Source of the DNA: Streptomyces sp. 11x1
GTDB lineage: Bacteria > Actinomycetota > Actinomycetes > Streptomycetales > Streptomycetaceae
Length of the DNA stretch: 64,000 nt
Direction: 5' to 3'
Assembly: GCF_032598905.1 (NCBI RefSeq)
Contig: NZ_CP122458.1
Coordinates: forward strand, 6,101,001 to 6,165,000
The position numbers were made by a program, and so were the translations under genes. The notes beneath the pieces are model-generated. The model saw only the letters and a list, made by a program, of their open reading frames with translations. It was not told the origin of the DNA and searched no databases. This document shows, piece by piece, positions 21,501-30,318 of this stretch; positions within the stretch are counted from its first letter, which is position 1; each line of letters begins with the position of its first letter.

Positions 21501-21747
21501 GATCGGGGTGGACGTTCTTGCGGAAGCGGGTCTCGTCCGCCAGTTCGGAGACGAGGTCGAGGCCGGAGACGAAGTTGATCTCGGTGCCGAAGATCCGGAG
21601 CTTGAACAGCGGCCCCAGCTCCTTGGCCTCCTTCATGACATAGGCGAGGCCCTCGGCTCCGCCGGGGACGTCGAGCGCATGGCCGATCAGGGGAAGAGCC
21701 GGGCGCTCGGGGATCCGCGCGGTTCCGGAAAGAGGCGCGTTGGACAT
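18520..21747 (-). CDS. Self-sufficient cytochrome P450-reductase fusion (CYP102 / P450 BM3 type)
   Basis: This 1075-residue fusion has a P450 domain with oxygen-binding AGHETT (273-278), ExxR (ESLR, 332-335) and the haem-ligand Cys413 in FGSGERACIGRQF. The reductase starts near residue 500, with an FMN-binding flavodoxin segment (LTVLHGSNLGTCSG), an FAD domain (RHYSISSS) and NADPH-binding motifs (ISAGTGVAPFRG, CYFGC). CYP102 enzymes hydroxylate fatty acids near the omega end without a separate partner. Two ATGs lie two codons apart; the second (21747) is chosen because AAAGG stands seven bases before it. First gene of the operon, with a good promoter upstream. Confidence 0.94.
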   Translation of the reverse strand: MSNAPLSGTARIPERPALPLIGHALDVPGGAEGLAYVMKEAKELGPLFKLRIFGTEINFVSGLDLVSELADETRFRKNVHPDLVILREIGGDGLFTAYGDEPNWRKAHDVLMPAFSLGAMRGYHATMLKVARELITKWDRAAGELPVDVAADMTRLTFDTIGLCGFGYDFESFRRDEPHPFITALARALDFAQAKGESIPGAELFQWKKAEQFRKDVTLMKDLVDDVIRQRRADGDQSTDDLLGRMLHTRDEVSGEPLDDINIRYQAITFLIAGHETTSGLLSFALYYLTKHPEVLARAQAEVDALWGDAADPDPQYTDIGKLTYVRQILSESLRLWPTAPAYAVEPLADTVIAGKYAVRQGESLMVLIPQLHRDPAWGDNVELFDPERFSAEREAARPVHLFKPFGSGERACIGRQFALHEATLVLALLVHRFRLIDHTDYQLKIKQSLTLKPDDFTLNLARRDSGERRLPTAAAAVSAPAEQARPAARRAAGTTLTVLHGSNLGTCSGIAADLAVDGDEHGFATAVRSLDDAAGELTGTGGPVVIVAASYNGRPTDDAARFVSWLEELRPGSLDGVEYAVLGVGDRNWAATYQRIPTLIDERLAAAGATPLQERGAADAAGDFAGTVDRWTGDLWNTLLEKYGSPVQAGAEPTGQSGEADADQGLYELQDATESVTGPLAARHGVQPMEVLDAYEMVDMDHPLGRSKRFIRLRLPDGVTYRTGDHLAVLPRNSAALVQRVADRFGLDLDRTVRLKARRRSRNALPVDRPLTLRQLLTDFVELQDTATQEQVAVLAEHTACPPEHRPLAELAEAKPDVFREQVTDAGCSLLALLERYRACELPFEHFLELLPVLRPRHYSISSSAAAAPGEVDLMVSLLKAPHRGGEGTFHGIASHYLQTVGAGDTLQARVLPCSEAFRLPQDPATPVILISAGTGVAPFRGAVLDRLHGKATGTLLCYFGCDHPDVDFLHRDELQAAEDAGAVSLRPVFSHAPEDGARFVQDRIAKESAEVWSVLQAGGRVYVCGDGRRMAPGVRAALQAVYREHTGAGADEAAAWLTAMTESGTYVEDVWAG

Positions 21748-21788
21748 GAGCATGCCTTTCGGTCACGGGCTGTGCAGCGATGGGCGTC

Positions 21789-21817
21789 AACCTATCGCAG
21801 ACTTTATCGACTGACAA
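21789..21817 (-). promoter_or_regulatory. Predicted promoter of the P450 operon
   Basis: Read on the minus strand there is TTGTCA, a 17-base spacer and TAGGTT. This is a good match to a housekeeping (HrdB-type) promoter, about 40 bases before the P450 start codon. The surrounding short repeats CGAC and GTCG could serve a repressor. Confidence 0.6.
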
Positions 21818-23693
21818 TGTCGTACGACTGGATTGTGGGACGTGGTCGCGTGATGGAGTTGTGTGGAGCCTTGGCGCAGGGCTTTCCGTCCCGGCTGGAA
21901 GCCTCAGGCCGGCGAGGGACAGCGACGCGAGGAGCGCGTCGGCCTGGCACACGGTGATGCGGAGTCCCGACTCCACGGTGCTCGGTGGGAGACGGTGAAG
22001 ATCCCGCTGACGTCCCCAGGGCGGCCTCGGAGAGGGGATGGGCATGCTCAGTCGCACTCCGTCATCGAAGCCGGAACGCACGGCAGTCCGGCGGCGGATG
22101 CACGGAGGGATGCACGGAGGGCCCGCCGCGTGCCGGCACTGGGTCCGACCGTGACGTGGGGAGAGCCGGAGACCGCTGACCAGACGTCCGCCGGCTCCTC
22201 CCGTCCACCGCTGATCCGCTCGAACACCCGGGTGACCGACGCACACGCCGTATCGCGGTCCGTTCGGTCGCCGGGCCGGGCGTCACGGCCGGGAGAGCTC
22301 GTGGGTGACGCACGTCCGCACGGCCCGTACGAGCTCGAAGTCCTGGAGACAGGAACTGGTGGGGCCGTCCTTCGGCCGCCTCGACCCGGGGCCGTCGCGG
22401 TCGGCCGCTTCGCGCGGTGCGCGGTGGAGGACTCCACGGTGACCTCCGACAACTCCTGCGCGCCGGCCTGCGGAACCCGGCCGTGTCCGGCGGTCGTCAG
22501 AGCCGTCCGCATGCGTGCCAAGAGCCGCTGCCGTGCGTCCGTTCCGGCGATCCACTCGGAGCAGGGCCGCCGCCCCGCCGGCCGGTCGGTGCCCCGTGGG
22601 CACCCGGCGAGTGGCGAGGCGGCTCTCCCGGCGCGGGAGCGCGGTCCGGGACCCGGAGACCTGGCTCGACTCCGTCAGCGTCGGAAGGCGCTGCTCCCAG
22701 GACCGAGGAGGCGGCGCGAGCCTGTCTCGACGGCCATGGCGAGCCTGGGCCACGCGAGGCCCTGCACGAGGGCGTCGGCTCCGCGGTGCGGGTCGTCGGC
22801 GTGCGGAGTGCGGGGCCCGAGGTGTGTGCGGCGGGTCACGCCGCCGAGACCCGGGCCGGCGCGGGTGCCCGGCCGATGGCGGGCGCTGCCACTGGCGCCG
22901 GAGCGGGCTCTGAGGCCGGTGTGGGGGAGAGGCCATACTGCTGACGGTTCCTTACAAGGGGTCTGGCAGGTCTCCGGTGGGAACGGGGCCGGCCCTGCCG
23001 TGGCGCGGGGGAGGGGGAACGATGTCCGGGGCGTCAGCCGGAGATCCTGGAGCCGACGGACCACGCCGTAGCAGGAGCCGCCCGGCGGTGTTGGCCATGT
23101 TCAGGGCCGACGGCGTCGGTGCGGTCCGTGCTTACGGCGGGCTGGGGGCGGGGCGTGCGAGTGTGCCCGCAGCGAGTGCTCCGGTGATCCCCCGAGAGCT
23201 CGCGCGGCGGTGCCGCCGACGCGCTGCCCCTGGTTCTGCTGAGTGTCCCGCCGCGCCTTTCGTGTGGTGACGGACCCAGCGGGGGCGAGGGTCCTTCGGC
23301 GGGGTGGCCACGGCGCGCCATGGCCATGGGCGCGCAACCGGTGCGGATGGCGTGCGCTTCATACGGAGAAGCATCCACGTCTGGCCTGTAGTTGACTATG
23401 GGTAGTTCTACAGGGGGTGACGGGACCCTCTGGATGCCGAACGCCTTTGGAGTCTCTGCTCCGACACGGGAGTTGATGCATAACCGAGCAGGACTGCGGC
23501 TCCCTGCGGTGACCGAAACCGTGGGCATAAGCTGTCGGCTGGGGACGTCGGCGTCCTGGCCACGGGCGGTCTCCATGGCCTTCCAGGGCAGGCCATTGCC
23601 TGTACGCGGTGTCACTCGTGGCGCAGCCGGCGGTGAGGCCAAGGCTGTCGGCCTCCGCTCGAATGGCGCTTTCGGACAGGTGGAAAGACAGCA
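21818..23693. other. 1.9 kb stretch without a recognisable gene
   Basis: Long frames are open on both strands, as expected for very high GC. None has a recognisable family, convincing start or consistent codon pattern. Short tandem units occur (GGATGCACGGA twice near 22098-22120). The minus-strand frame ending at 22283 has a protein-like tail (CLQDFELVRAVRTC) but degenerates upstream. This could be decayed coding sequence; the right end must contain the promoter of the ATPase/LuxR regulator. Confidence 0.5.
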
Positions 23694-26066
23694 GTGAGCG
23701 AGATACCGGTGACCGTTGCGGCCTCAGGGACGGGGAACCTGCCCGCGCCGCTGACCACTTTCATCGGCCGACGGCGCGATATCGCCGAGATCCGTCGTCT
23801 CCTGCGAGCCGCGAGGCTCCTGACGCTCACCGGGCCGGGCGGTATCGGTAAGACCAGGCTGGCGTTGGAGGCGGCTACCGCGGCCGACAACGCTTTTCCG
23901 GACGGGGTGTGGCTCGTGGACCTGGCCCCCGTACTGGACCCGAAGGCCGTGGTCGGCGCGACGGCGGCAGCTCTGGGCGTGGGGGACGTCGGTTCCGGCT
24001 CCGTGGTCGAGAAACTCGCCGCTCATCTCTCCCGGCGCCATGCCCTGATCGTGCTGGACAACTGTGAACACGTCGTGGACGCCAGTGCGGAGCTGGCTCA
24101 GGTGCTGCTGTCGGCCGCTCCGCAGCTGCGCATCCTCGCCACGAGCCGCCGGATGCTACGCATTGTCGGCGAGTACGTGTTCGACGTACCCGCTCTGTCA
24201 CTGAACGAGGCCGTGGACCTGCTGGCGGCCCGGGCCGCCGCCGTCCGGCCGGGATTCAGGCTCAGTGACACGAATCGAAACGAGGCGGCGCGTCTGTGTG
24301 CCGCGCTGGACGGGTTGCCGCTGGCCATCGAGTTGGCTGCTTCACGGCTACGCACGCTCACCATCGGACAACTGACGGACCGCCTGGAAGACCGATTCGC
24401 ACTGCTCTCGGGCGGCAACCGAGCCGCCCGCCCCCGGCATCGCACCTTGCGCGCACTGATCGAGTGGAGCTACGAGTTGTGCTCCCCTGCCGAGCGCATC
24501 CTGTGGAACAGGCTCGCCGTGTTCGTGGGTGGCTTCAGCCTGGAGGCGGTCGAGAGTGTCTGTCCAGGTGAAGGTATCGCCCGTCCTGACGTGCTGGACC
24601 TCCTCGACGCTTTGATCGCCCAGTCAGTCGTCCTGACTGTCGAGCGCGGTGATGTGGTCCGCTACAGGATGCTGGAGACCATTCGTGAGTACGGGATGCG
24701 CAGACTTGCGGAATCAGGCGAAGAGCCCGTCCTGCGGCGGCGGCACCGTGCGTACTTCCTCACCCTCGCGCAGCGCACCGCCGACGGCTGGTACGGCCCC
24801 GGACAGGAAGCGGCACTGGCGCGGCTCCGCACCGAACACGACAACTTCCTGGCCGCGTTGAAGCGCGGTGACACGGGGGCAGGGGCAGGGGCAGGGGCAG
24901 AGGCCGCGGCCCAGGATCCGGACCGGGCGCAGCCCATGGCGGCAGGTCCCGGCGATGCCCGGACGGCGCTGGCACTGGCCGAGGCCCTGAGATTCCACTG
25001 GTGCGCCGGCGGTGCCCTCGGTGACGGACGCCGCTGGCTCGGCCGACTGCTCGCCACCTCGCCCGAGCCCACCCGGACACGGGCGAACGCCCTGGTGGCC
25101 GCTGCCTGGGTGGCGCTCCTTCAAGGCGATCTGGCGGCGGCCGACCGGTGGCTCGACGAGGCCGGGACACTGAGTGATCGATTGGGTGATCAGCGAGCGC
25201 GGGCGCTGGTCATGGGATTCCGCGGCATGTCGGCATTGTTCCGGGGGAGTCCGGAGCCGGCCGTGGCTCTGTGCGCGCAGGCCGTGGACCGGCTGGACGC
25301 GCTGAACGAGACACGCGCGACGGTGTTCTGGCTCTTTCTGCTGGCCGTCGCCAAAGCACAGCTCGGGGACCCGGGCGCCGCGCAGACCGCCGAACAGGCG
25401 GTGACTGTGGCAGAGGCACACGGGGAGCGGCTGTGCCGCGCCTACGCGCTGTGGGCACTGGGGTTCGACGCCTGGATACGAGGCGACAACGCCGCCGCCG
25501 TCCAGTCGACGCGGGCCGGACTGGAGATTCAACAGGGGTTCAACGATCCCATGGGAAGCGCGATGCTCGTGGGCCTCCTCGCCTGGATCGTCGGTTCATA
25601 CGGCGATCACCGGACGGCGGCACGGCTGCAGGGCGCGACACGTTCTCTGTGGCGCGTCCTTGGCACCTCCATCGGGGCGTTCGGCCCTCGTATGTCCCGG
25701 TTCCAGGCCCGCTTCGAGAAGGAAACCGTGGCGGCCCTCGGCCCGACGGCTTTCGAGAAGGCCATCGCGGAAGGCGGTCAGTACGACAGTCCGGCCCGTG
25801 CCGTCGAATTGGCTCTTGTGGCGTCGGCCGACGCCCGGCGGAGCGCCTCAGCTGCCTCGTGTCCCCTGACACGCCGGGAAATGGAGGTGGCCGCGCTCGT
25901 GGCGGAGGGCCTGAGCAACCGGCAGATCGCCTCGGCGCTCGACCTGTCACCGCGCACGGTGGACCGCCACATCGAGCACATCCTGGCCAAGCTCGGATTC
26001 CGCTCCCGCGCCCGCGTGGCTGCCTGGTGGGTGGCGAATCACCACCCGCCCGGCACCCTTCCGTGA
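23694..26066 (+). CDS. Large ATPase regulator: NB-ARC/AAA-type ATPase with C-terminal LuxR helix-turn-helix
   Basis: This 790-residue STAND-class regulator has a P-loop GPGGIGKTR (Lys53), Walker [10 protein letters not shown] (near 115) and a sensor segment ATSRRMLRI. The winged-helix part is followed by TPR-like helical repeats in the middle. A LuxR/GerE DNA-binding domain lies in the last 70 residues ([20 protein letters not shown], then [20 protein letters not shown]). Ligand or partner binding to the helical repeats would trigger nucleotide exchange and DNA binding. GTG at 23694 has GGAAAG seven bases before it. A glycine/alanine insert near residue 400 comes from a GGGGCA repeat. Its target is not evident; it is transcribed away from the P450 operon. 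Confidence 0.9.
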   Translation: MSEIPVTVAASGTGNLPAPLTTFIGRRRDIAEIRRLLRAARLLTLTGPGGIGKTRLALEAATAADNAFPDGVWLVDLAPVLDPKAVVGATAAALGVGDVGSGSVVEKLAAHLSRRHALIVLDNCEHVVDASAELAQVLLSAAPQLRILATSRRMLRIVGEYVFDVPALSLNEAVDLLAARAAAVRPGFRLSDTNRNEAARLCAALDGLPLAIELAASRLRTLTIGQLTDRLEDRFALLSGGNRAARPRHRTLRALIEWSYELCSPAERILWNRLAVFVGGFSLEAVESVCPGEGIARPDVLDLLDALIAQSVVLTVERGDVVRYRMLETIREYGMRRLAESGEEPVLRRRHRAYFLTLAQRTADGWYGPGQEAALARLRTEHDNFLAALKRGDTGAGAGAGAEAAAQDPDRAQPMAAGPGDARTALALAEALRFHWCAGGALGDGRRWLGRLLATSPEPTRTRANALVAAAWVALLQGDLAAADRWLDEAGTLSDRLGDQRARALVMGFRGMSALFRGSPEPAVALCAQAVDRLDALNETRATVFWLFLLAVAKAQLGDPGAAQTAEQAVTVAEAHGERLCRAYALWALGFDAWIRGDNAAAVQSTRAGLEIQQGFNDPMGSAMLVGLLAWIVGSYGDHRTAARLQGATRSLWRVLGTSIGAFGPRMSRFQARFEKETVAALGPTAFEKAIAEGGQYDSPARAVELALVASADARRSASAASCPLTRREMEVAALVAEGLSNRQIASALDLSPRTVDRHIEHILAKLGFRSRARVAAWWVANHHPPGTLP

Positions 26067-26441
26067 TGGAGCGCGGCCGGATCGCACCCCCAGTGGTGAG
26101 TCCGTTCGGGCACCCACCGCTTCAGCGGGGGCTCCCGTGCTTCCTCCCACTGGCCCGGCCGGCCGACTGGCCACTGGCCCGACCGGCCGACGCCGTCGTC
26201 CGGTCGGAGGAGAAGCCCGGACGCCCCGTCCGCCTCGTCCGCACCCCGTGAACACCGGCGGCTGCACGGCTGCCGGAGAAGGAGGTCTCCCGCAGGCTGC
26301 GGCTGAACGGCGGCCCGGCACCGCCCTGCCGGCCGGCTACCGCCGGTCGCGGTGGCACCGCCCTGCCGGCCGGCTACCGCCGGTCGCGGTGGCACCGACC
26401 ACGCCGGCCGCGTGACACCCCGCCGGTCGCCGGCCTCGCGC
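26067..26441. other. Intergenic region with tandem repeats
   Basis: No gene is supported between the convergent LuxR-type and TetR genes. A 17-base direct repeat with one mismatch (ACTGGCCCGGCCGGCCG) lies at 26150-26166 and 26173-26189. A 37-base tandem repeat follows and is listed separately. Confidence 0.6.
26317..26397. repeat. 37-base tandem duplication
   Basis: Two exact 37-base units start at 26317 and 26354 (beginning GGCACCGCCCTGCC), and the first seven bases of a third unit follow. Each unit includes the self-complementary block GCCGGCCGGC. It lies in a convergent spacer. Confidence 0.9.
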
Positions 26442-27095
26442 CTACCGGGTCAAGTGGCCGAGGTAGGCGCGCAGCATGCTCTTGAGCTGGCCGAGGAGTT
26501 CGGCGTCTCCGGCGGCGTCCGTGCGGAAGGCGTCCTGGGTCACCGCGTCGGCGGCGAGGAAGGCGGTGTAGCAGGCCGTCGCCGCCTCCCTGTCGTCGGG
26601 CAACAGGCGCTGTGCGACCAGGATGCGGTGCACCCCCGCCGCCATGACGCGCTTGTGCCTGCTGTCGGCCTGCCTGGTCCATTCGGTGAGGTGGCGTCCG
26701 AACCACAGGGCCCGGAAGCCGGGTTCGGAACGGTAGATGTCCGCGAAGGCGTCGACGAGCACGGTCACCGGATCACTCCATGCCTCCGTGCGCGCCCGTT
26801 CGACGAACGACTCCATGGCCGCTTCCAGACGGGTCAGGTACAGATCGGCCAGGGCCTCGACGATGGCCTCCCGGTCGGGCAGGTACTGGTACAGCGCACC
26901 CACGGAAACCCCCGACTCGGCGGCGACGCGGGTCGTGGTCAGCGCGTCGGCGCCTTCCGTGACGAGCAGCCGTTCGGCGGCCTGCAGCACCCGGGCGACC
27001 TTCTCCCTCGCCCGGGCCTGGCGTGGCATCCGTCGCAGCCGCAGCGACGTGACCTGCACCGTGTCGCTCTCGTCGGGTTCGTCCGTCGTGGGCAT
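26442..27095 (-). CDS. TetR/AcrR family transcriptional regulator
   Basis: This 217-residue regulator has its helix-turn-helix near residues 55-80 (TTTRVAAESGVSVGALYQYL). ATG at 27095 is preferred to the ATG six codons upstream because AAGGGA stands eight bases before it and the upstream ATG lies inside the operator palindrome. It is divergent from the aldolase/kinase/dehydrogenase operon and shares a 63-base promoter region containing a perfect dyad. It is therefore probably an autoregulated repressor of that operon. Confidence 0.88.
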   Translation of the reverse strand: MPTTDEPDESDTVQVTSLRLRRMPRQARAREKVARVLQAAERLLVTEGADALTTTRVAAESGVSVGALYQYLPDREAIVEALADLYLTRLEAAMESFVERARTEAWSDPVTVLVDAFADIYRSEPGFRALWFGRHLTEWTRQADSRHKRVMAAGVHRILVAQRLLPDDREAATACYTAFLAADAVTQDAFRTDAAGDAELLGQLKSMLRAYLGHLTR

Positions 27096-27110
27096 CCGCC
27101 GCGTCCCTTC

Positions 27111-27139
27111 CATGAAACCAAACGTGACTTTGTTTCATG
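27111..27139. promoter_or_regulatory. TetR operator between divergent genes
   Basis: A perfect 8-bp inverted repeat, CATGAAAC and GTTTCATG, encloses a 13-base spacer. AAA and TTT blocks next to the arms extend the symmetry by three more bases, offset by one. The site lies between the TetR start and the aldolase start, where it would cover both promoters. Confidence 0.75.
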
Positions 27140-27158
27140 TTCAGGGTACCTTCGCGGC

Positions 27159-27839
27159 ATGGCTGACGCGAACGAGTTGCTTCCAGAACCGCGGCGCGCC
27201 GTGGCGGAGGCGTGCCACCGCCTCGCCGGCGAGGGACTGCTGATCGGCACGGCAGGCAATGTGAGCGTGCGCGACGGCGACCGGATCGCGGTCACCGCCA
27301 CCGGTGCCGTCCTCGGACAGTGCACGCCCGAGCAGGTGACGGTGGTGGGCCCCGACGGTGGGACACTCGCCGGGAACCTGGAACCGACCTCCGAACTGGA
27401 ACTGCACCTCGGGATCTACCAGCGGTACGACGCCGGCGCCGTGGTGCACACCCACTCCCCCCAGGCCACCGCGCTGTCCCTGGTGCTCGACGAACTTCCC
27501 TGCGTCCACTACCAGCAGCTGCTGCTCGGCGGGTCCGTGCGCGTGGCGCCGTTCGCCGTCTTCGGCACCCCGGAGCTGGCCCAGCACGTCCTCACGGCTC
27601 TCGACGGCAGGTCGGCGGCGCTGATGGCCCACCACGGCGCCGTGGCCTTCGGGCCGACGCTCGCCAAGGCCGTGGAGAACGCGCTGCTCCTGGAGTGGCT
27701 GTGCGGCCTGTACCTGCGAGCCGCCCACATCGGCGAGCCGCGGGTCCTCGACAACGACCAGCAGATCTCCGTGATCACCTCCGCCATGCGGCGCGGCTAC
27801 GGCACCACCCACCCCACAGGAGAGGACAGCACCCGATGA
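27159..27839 (+). CDS. Class II aldolase (L-fuculose-phosphate-aldolase-like)
   Basis: This 226-residue protein belongs to the FucA/AraD/adducin family. Family zinc ligands are visible as His97 and His99 in VVHTHSPQA and a later His in LMAHHGAVAFG; catalytic Glu79 is in PTSELE. Such enzymes cleave sugar 1-phosphates to dihydroxyacetone phosphate and a short aldehyde. The ATG has only a weak ribosome binding site, so the message may be nearly leaderless. The stop overlaps the start of the PfkB kinase (ATGA). First gene of a three-gene operon. Confidence 0.88.
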   Translation: MADANELLPEPRRAVAEACHRLAGEGLLIGTAGNVSVRDGDRIAVTATGAVLGQCTPEQVTVVGPDGGTLAGNLEPTSELELHLGIYQRYDAGAVVHTHSPQATALSLVLDELPCVHYQQLLLGGSVRVAPFAVFGTPELAQHVLTALDGRSAALMAHHGAVAFGPTLAKAVENALLLEWLCGLYLRAAHIGEPRVLDNDQQISVITSAMRRGYGTTHPTGEDSTR

Positions 27840-28777
27840 GCCAGACAGTCATAGCCCTCGGCGCCCACGTGTTCGACGTGCAGGTCCGGCCCGTCGAGGC
27901 CATCCCGGACGGGCAGGGCGCGACCCTGGTGGACCAGATCCGGTTCAGCCCGGCGGGCACGGCCGCCGGTACCGCGCTGACACTCGCCAAGCTGGGAGCG
28001 GCGGTGCGCACCGCCGGCGCGGTGGGCACGGACCCGATCGGTGACCTGCTGCTGAGCATGCTGGCCGGCCACGGCGTGGACACCTCTCTCGTCCTGCGCC
28101 GCGACGACACCCAGACCTCGGCGTCGGTGCTACCCATCCGCTCCGACGGCAGCCGCCCCGCTTTCCACGTCCTGGGCGCGAACATCAGCTACGGGCCGGA
28201 CGACGCCCCGCACACGCAGATCGCCGAAGCCACCCATCTGCACATGGGCGCACCCGAGTTGATGGGTGGTGAGGCCGCGGCGAAGATCCTCGCTCCCGCG
28301 CGGGCCGCGGGTGTGGTCACCTCCGCCGACCTGCTCGCCTCCGGCGACAGCGGCTTGTTCGACTGGATCGCGCCCGCACTGCCGTATCTGGACCACCTGC
28401 TGCCCAACGAGGACCAGGTGCTCGGGCTCACCGGCGCCGCGACGCTGGAGGACGGTGCGCGCAGGTTCCTCGCCGAAGGGGTCGGCTGCGTCGCCGTCAC
28501 CCGGGGCGCACGCGGTGCGCTGGTGGTCACGAAGGACGAGGTGATCGAGATCCCGGCCTTCGCCGTCGACGTGGTGGACACCACCGGCTGCGGCGACGCC
28601 TTCTCGGCCGGCTTCCTGCGCGGACTCGGCCTGGGCCGCGGACTGCGGGAGTGCGGCGTGCTCGGTTGCACAGCCGCCGCGCTGGTGGCACAGGGACTCG
28701 GCAGCGACCAAGGCGACTTCGACCTCGCCACCGCCGACGCCTTCGCCGCCACGGCCGCCGTCCTTGAGAGCCGCTGA
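27836..28777 (+). CDS. PfkB family carbohydrate kinase
   Basis: This 313-residue ribokinase-fold enzyme has an N-terminal substrate-lid region and the second PfkB signature DTTGCGDAFSAGF, whose Asp is the catalytic base. The ATP site VTRGARGALV precedes it. It is coupled to the aldolase gene by an ATGA overlap. In such pairs the kinase makes the ketose 1-phosphate that the aldolase splits. The exact sugar cannot be inferred. Confidence 0.9.
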   Translation: MSQTVIALGAHVFDVQVRPVEAIPDGQGATLVDQIRFSPAGTAAGTALTLAKLGAAVRTAGAVGTDPIGDLLLSMLAGHGVDTSLVLRRDDTQTSASVLPIRSDGSRPAFHVLGANISYGPDDAPHTQIAEATHLHMGAPELMGGEAAAKILAPARAAGVVTSADLLASGDSGLFDWIAPALPYLDHLLPNEDQVLGLTGAATLEDGARRFLAEGVGCVAVTRGARGALVVTKDEVIEIPAFAVDVVDTTGCGDAFSAGFLRGLGLGRGLRECGVLGCTAAALVAQGLGSDQGDFDLATADAFAATAAVLESR

Positions 28778-28778
28778 C

Positions 28779-30182
28779 ATGGACACCATCGACACCACCC
28801 GGGCGCCCGGCATCGAAGCCGCGGCCACCGTTTCCCGACTGCGTACCGTCTTCGCATCCGGCCGCACCCGGTCCATGGCCTGGCGTCGCGCCCAACTGCG
28901 GTCCCTGCGAACCCTGTTGACGGACCACGCGCAGGAGCTGGGGGAGGCTCTGAGAGCCGATCTCGGGAAGAGTCCGACGGAGGCGTTCACCACCGAGATC
29001 GGGTTCACCGTCAACGAGATCGACCACACGCTCGCCCACCTGAAAGCATGGCTGCGCCCGCGTCGGACCGGTGTACCGCTCGCGCTCGCGCCCGCCCGTG
29101 CCCGGCTGGTCCGGGAACCCCTGGGCACCGTCCTGATCATCAGCCCGTGGAACTACCCGGTGCAGTTGGCGCTGGCCCCCCTGGTCGGAGCGCTGGCCGC
29201 GGGCAACTGCGCCGTCGTCAAACCCAGCGAACTCGCCCCCGCCACCTCCGCTGTCCTCGCCCGGCTCCTGCCGCTCCACCTCGACCCGCAGGCGGTGGCC
29301 GTTGTCGAGGGCGGCGTCCCCGAGACCACGGCCCTGCTGGAACAGCGCTTCGACCATATCTTCTACACCGGCAACGGCACCGTCGGCCGGATCGTGATGA
29401 CCGCCGCCGCACGCCACCTCACCCCGCTGACCCTGGAACTGGGCGGCAAGAGCCCCGCCGTGGTGGAACCCGGCACCGACCTGGCCACGGCCGCCCGCCG
29501 CATCGTCTGGGGCAAGTTCATGAACACCGGCCAGACCTGCGTGGCTCCGGACTACGTCCTCGCCGTGGGCGAGACGGCCACCGCACTCGAACCGCACCTG
29601 GCCTCAGCCGTCCGCGAGATGTACGGCGACGACCCGGCCACCAGCCCCCACTACGGTCGCATCGTCAGCACCCGGCACTTCGACCGGCTCGTCGGCTTCC
29701 TCAAGGACGGACGCACCGTCGTCGGCGGAGACCACGACCGCGACAGCCGCTACATCGCCCCCACCGTCCTCGCCGACGTCGACCCCGGCGCGCCGGTGAT
29801 GAACGAGGAGATCTTCGGCCCCGTCCTGCCCGTCGTCGCCGTCCCCGACCTGGACGCGGCCATCTCCTTCATCACCGACCGGGACAAACCCCTGGCCCTC
29901 TACGCCTTCACCGCCTCCGCCGGCAGCAAGCGACGCCTGACCGCGGAGACCTCCTCCGGCGCCCTGGCCTTCGGTGCCCCCAACGCCCATCTGACCGTCC
30001 CCGGCCTGCCCTTCGGGGGCGTCGGCGAAAGCGGCTTCGGCCGCTACCACGGCGAGCACTCCATCGACACCTTCAGCCACACCAAGGCCGTCCTCGACAA
30101 GCCGCTCTTCGCGGACCCGCTCCGGCTCGCCTACCCGCCCTTCACCACCTGGAAGGACCGACTGCTGCGCCTCCTGCTGTGA
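28779..30182 (+). CDS. NAD(P)-dependent aldehyde dehydrogenase
   Basis: This 467-residue member of the class 3 ALDH group has catalytic Cys254 in NTGQTCVAPDY and general base Glu220 in LELGGKSP. The oxyanion and coenzyme segment SPWNYPVQL precedes them. The C-terminal hydrophobic tail (LRLLL) suggests membrane association, as in fatty-aldehyde dehydrogenases. ATG 28779 begins two bases after the kinase stop. It would oxidise the short aldehyde released by the aldolase, which completes a logical three-step route. Confidence 0.9.
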   Translation: MDTIDTTRAPGIEAAATVSRLRTVFASGRTRSMAWRRAQLRSLRTLLTDHAQELGEALRADLGKSPTEAFTTEIGFTVNEIDHTLAHLKAWLRPRRTGVPLALAPARARLVREPLGTVLIISPWNYPVQLALAPLVGALAAGNCAVVKPSELAPATSAVLARLLPLHLDPQAVAVVEGGVPETTALLEQRFDHIFYTGNGTVGRIVMTAAARHLTPLTLELGGKSPAVVEPGTDLATAARRIVWGKFMNTGQTCVAPDYVLAVGETATALEPHLASAVREMYGDDPATSPHYGRIVSTRHFDRLVGFLKDGRTVVGGDHDRDSRYIAPTVLADVDPGAPVMNEEIFGPVLPVVAVPDLDAAISFITDRDKPLALYAFTASAGSKRRLTAETSSGALAFGAPNAHLTVPGLPFGGVGESGFGRYHGEHSIDTFSHTKAVLDKPLFADPLRLAYPPFTTWKDRLLRLLL

Positions 30183-30318
30183 ACGAGAGCTCTGTCAGCC
30201 GTGCGCGGGGGAAGAGAGGACATCAGCTTGTCCCTGCGACCCCCTGACCGCCGCCGCGCCGACGGGCAGAGACTGACCGCCGCCACGCAGACGGCAGAGA
30301 CAGAGATGCCGAACGGTG

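Noticed and set aside
22048..22521. 157-codon minus-strand frame in the 1.9 kb gap
   Set aside because: No family, no ribosome binding site, and Ser/Thr/Arg-rich composition typical of chance frames in high-GC DNA.
23034..23642. 202-codon minus-strand frame before the ATPase/LuxR regulator
   Set aside because: No domain and biased Pro/Arg/Ala composition; no start signal.
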